Assembly: GCA_900016675.1 (NCBI GenBank)
Contig: LN483072.1
Coordinates: forward strand, 558,001-622,000
Origin: Arthrobacter saudimassiliensis
GTDB taxonomy: Bacteria; Actinomycetota; Actinomycetes; Actinomycetales; Micrococcaceae
DNA length: 64,000 nt
Direction of reading: 5' to 3'
Shown: one piece after another, positions 60,815 through 64,000 of the stretch
Layout of the letters: each line of letters begins with the position of its first letter
How positions within the stretch are numbered: position 1 is the first letter of the stretch
Program-made: the position numbers and the translations under genes
Notes under the pieces: model-generated
The model's input: only the letters and a program-made list of their open reading frames with translations
The model's database searches: none
Told to the model about the DNA's origin: nothing

Positions 60815-60980
60815 TCTCTCAAGCCTGCGAAGTTAGCTGTCGGATTCGAGTGGAGAAACACTCGGCCTCCGGCCGGCAGCACGGCTGTTGCCATGCTGCT
60901 TGCTGTGGAGGCTTCACCCCGAGGCAGCGGCTGCTGCCAAAGAATTGGGTCCTCCGCCCCCGCCTGCGAACGGTATGGTG
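60815..60980 (-). ncRNA. c-di-AMP riboswitch (ydaO/yuaA) of the M23 peptidase gene
   Basis: On the minus strand the conserved blocks are GGGGGCGGAGGACCCAATTC (60941-60960), TCGGGGTGAAGCCTCC, and CGAATCCGACAGCTAAC followed by TTCGCAGGC (60823-60848). A variable GC-rich stem lies between. It ends about 10-15 bp before the TTG start. Boundaries are approximate. Confidence 0.9.
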
Positions 60981-61045
60981 CTCCGGCCCAACGGCAGGGT
61001 TAGGCATTTGGGCCGGATGACGATGGTGGTTCAGCGTCGTCAAAC

Positions 61046-61051
61046 ACTATA
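61046..61051 (-). promoter_or_regulatory. -10 hexamer of the M23 riboswitch transcript
   Basis: TATAGT on the minus strand would start a leader of about 230 bases that holds the aptamer. No convincing -35 box is visible. Confidence 0.45.
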
Positions 61052-61097
61052 GGGGAACAGCGCCGAAATTTACCATTCCGTTATCGGCGCTGCGGAA

Positions 61098-61793
61098 TCA
61101 GCGCTGTGCGACGAAGACGTGGGAGGCGACTTCGGGCGGCAGTTCCAGCGCACCCTCGATTCCGGGGACGCGGACGGAGATGTAGCCGCCGACCGTTTCC
61201 GCGGTCAGCTCCGCGCCGGGATGCAGGCCGGCCTCGTCCAGCTGGCCCAGCAGCTCGGGGTCGACCTGGATGGGCTCGGCGAGCCGCACGAGCTGGTATT
61301 TCTGCCCCTCCCCCGAGCCGGCGACGGCGGTGGCCAGGGAGACGGTGCCGGCAGCCGCACCGGGCGCGGGTACGCCGCCAAGCTCCTCGAGGCCGGGGAT
61401 GGGGTTGCCGTAGGGCGAGGCCGTCGGATGGCCCAGCAGGTCGTAGAGCCGCCGCTCGACACGCTCGCTCATCACGTGCTCCCACCGGCAGGCTTCGTCA
61501 TGGACGTAGGCCCAGTCCAGCCCGATCACGTCCGAGAGCAGGCGTTCCGCCAGGCGGTGCTTGCGCATCACGCCCACGGCGCGGGCCCTGCCCAGCTCGG
61601 TGAGTTCGAGCTGCCGGGTGCCCGAGACCACCACCAGCCCGTCCCGCTCCATGCGGGCAATGGTCTGTGACACGGTGGGTCCGGAGTGGCGCAGCCGTTC
61701 GGCGATCCGGGCACGCAGGGCGACGATGTTCTCCTCTTCCAGCTCCAGGATGGTCCGCAGGTACATCTCTGTCGTGTCGATGAGATCCGTCAT
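61098..61793 (-). CDS. ideR: Iron-dependent transcriptional repressor IdeR/DtxR
   Basis: 231-residue DtxR-family regulator. It matches IdeR almost position by position: MTDLIDTTEMYLRTILELEE at the start, metal site 1 His79, Glu83, His98 and site 2 Met10, Cys102, Glu105, His106 in ACRWEHVMSE, and GNPIPGLEELG. An SH3-like domain forms the C-terminus. With Fe2+ it represses siderophore and iron uptake genes and activates storage. AAGGAG is nine bases before the ATG at 61793; the much longer open frame upstream is not used. It is divergent from serC. Confidence 0.94.
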   Translation of the reverse strand: MTDLIDTTEMYLRTILELEEENIVALRARIAERLRHSGPTVSQTIARMERDGLVVVSGTRQLELTELGRARAVGVMRKHRLAERLLSDVIGLDWAYVHDEACRWEHVMSERVERRLYDLLGHPTASPYGNPIPGLEELGGVPAPGAAAGTVSLATAVAGSGEGQKYQLVRLAEPIQVDPELLGQLDEAGLHPGAELTAETVGGYISVRVPGIEGALELPPEVASHVFVAQR

Positions 61794-63206
<1,413 letters not shown>

Positions 63207-63223
63207 GGCCGCCGGCCCGCCCC

Positions 63224-63253
63224 GGGCCCGGATGCCGTCAGGCGTCCGGGCCC
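63224..63253. terminator. Bidirectional terminator hairpin
   Basis: GGGCCCGGA ... TCCGGGCCC with an inner TGCC/GGCG extension and GTCA loop, about 13 bp of stem, between convergent serC and the MFS gene. Its right half overlaps the last MFS codons. Confidence 0.65.
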
Positions 63254-64000
63254 TGCTGCTTTTCCGGGGCGCGGACCAGGCGCAGCCGGCGCCGGGACGA
63301 GCGGTCGTAGGACAGCCGCAGCCGTTCGGCCCGCCAGGCCCAGACCGCCCCGATCAGTGCCGCCGCCAGCCCGGACAGAGCAGCCACCCCGAGGCCCCAG
63401 CGGGGCCCGAAGCTGTCGGAGACCAGCCCCACGATCGGTGCGCCGATCGGCGTGCCGCCCATGAAGATGGCGAAGTACAGGGCCATGACCCGCCCGCGCA
63501 TGACCGGCGCGGTGGTGGTCTGGACGTAGGCGTTGGCGCTGGTCATGAGCGTCAGGGCGAACAGCCCCACCGGCACCAGGGCCAGCGCGAACAGCTCCAG
63601 GGTGGGGGCCAGCCCGGCCAGCGCGCAGGCCGCCCCGAACAGGCCGGCCGCACCGAAGACGAAGCGCAGCCGCGGCCGGTCCCGCCGGGCGGAGAGCAGC
63701 GCTCCGGTGACCGAGCCGACGGCCATGATGGAGTTCAGCAGCCCGAAGATCCCGGCGTCCTGCCCGAACTCGGTGCGGGCCATGGCTGCTATATATACGG
63801 CGAAGTTCAACCCGAACGTTCCCACGATGAAGATCGCCAGCATCACCATGATCAGGTCCGGGCGGTAGCGGACGTAGCGCAGGCCTGCACGGATCCTGCC
63901 CTTGCCGGGCGGAGCCTTGGGCAGCACCCGCAGCTCCGAGGAGCGCATGTTCACCAGCGCGAGGACCATGGCGCCGAAGGTCAGGGCATTGATCATGAAC
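63238..64000 (-). CDS. MFS exporter, C-terminal part (runs off window)
   Basis: At least 254 residues, the 3' part of a major facilitator of the MFS_3/EntS-like group. Six or seven helices are seen, including YRPDLIMVMLAIFIVGTFGLN and the GRVMALYFAIFMGGTPIGAP segment with the late-half motif. The family includes siderophore and drug exporters. Codon 1 lies beyond position 64000, since the ATG at 63996 is preceded in frame by a Phe codon. The C-terminus is basic and cytoplasmic. Confidence 0.85.
   Translation of the reverse strand, partial: FMINALTFGAMVLALVNMRSSELRVLPKAPPGKGRIRAGLRYVRYRPDLIMVMLAIFIVGTFGLNFAVYIAAMARTEFGQDAGIFGLLNSIMAVGSVTGALLSARRDRPRLRFVFGAAGLFGAACALAGLAPTLELFALALVPVGLFALTLMTSANAYVQTTTAPVMRGRVMALYFAIFMGGTPIGAPIVGLVSDSFGPRWGLGVAALSGLAAALIGAVWAWRAERLRLSYDRSSRRRLRLVRAPEKQQGPDA

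Noticed and set aside
61086-61105. Short dyad at the end of ideR as a terminator
   Set aside because: Only about 6 bp of stem and no T-tract; too weak to list as a feature.

Overview
The window is a high-GC (roughly 70%) chromosomal segment from an actinobacterium. Strongly GC-biased third codon positions, frequent GTG and TTG starts, probable leaderless genes, a 231-residue IdeR/DtxR regulator and the gene neighbourhood pcrA - sucCD - MoCo genes - NlpC/P60 - M23 - ideR - serC all fit the Micrococcaceae (Arthrobacter-like). Genus and species cannot be fixed from the sequence alone. It looks like a vertically inherited chromosome with metabolic accessory modules: I see no phage, plasmid, insertion sequence, CRISPR array or rRNA. 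One tRNA gene (tRNA-Arg, CCT) is present.

Layout. 1-8.7 kb: the edge of an asparaginase gene, a Vsr repair endonuclease, a HAD phosphatase, a disordered acidic protein, the Tex RNA-binding factor, DUF503, a DUF2243/CtaG-like membrane pair, RecQ and a 3-hydroxyisobutyrate-dehydrogenase-type enzyme. 8.7-16 kb: a metabolite MFS symporter; a three-gene phenolic-lipid operon (type III polyketide synthase, methyltransferase, FAD hydroxylase) that matches the Streptomyces srsABC plan; a DHA2 drug exporter with its MarR regulator and two operator copies. 16-20 kb: zinc alcohol dehydrogenase, alpha/beta hydrolase and a Baeyer-Villiger monooxygenase, together a likely alcohol - ketone - ester - acid/alcohol route. 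20-29 kb: a CPA1 Na+/H+ antiporter; then an agmatinase-family ureohydrolase, a ThDP decarboxylase, an FAD hydroxylase, an XRE-cupin regulator and an SSS symporter that look like one guanidino-compound catabolic locus. 29-36 kb: AI-2E family protein and acyl-CoA synthetase; a manganese (yybP-ykoY) riboswitch in front of a ferritin-like/VIT1 metal transporter; a sugar-type ABC importer.

36-50 kb: a BCCT osmolyte carrier, a secreted CocE-type hydrolase behind a perfect palindromic operator, an aldo/keto reductase, sucCD, pcrA, an inositol-monophosphatase family enzyme, a small membrane protein, and an MMPL exporter divergent from its MarR regulator. 50-58 kb: tRNA-Arg, an ABC exporter, an orphan GAF histidine kinase, and a tightly overlapping operon HNH - mobA - DUF6457 - moeA - fdhD for molybdenum cofactor and formate dehydrogenase maturation. 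58-64 kb: two tandem NlpC/P60 cell-wall proteins and an M23 endopeptidase, each transcription unit led by a c-di-AMP (ydaO) riboswitch, then IdeR, SerC and the 3' part of an MFS exporter that runs off the window.

Regulation is unusually readable here: three riboswitches of two classes, several convincing inverted-repeat operators next to their regulator genes, long perfect-stem bidirectional terminators between convergent genes, and at least seven genes whose -10 hexamer lies exactly six bases before the start codon, as expected for leaderless mRNAs. The best candidates for less-described biology are the Mn-riboswitch/ferritin-VIT gene, the guanidino-compound locus and the phenolic-lipid operon.
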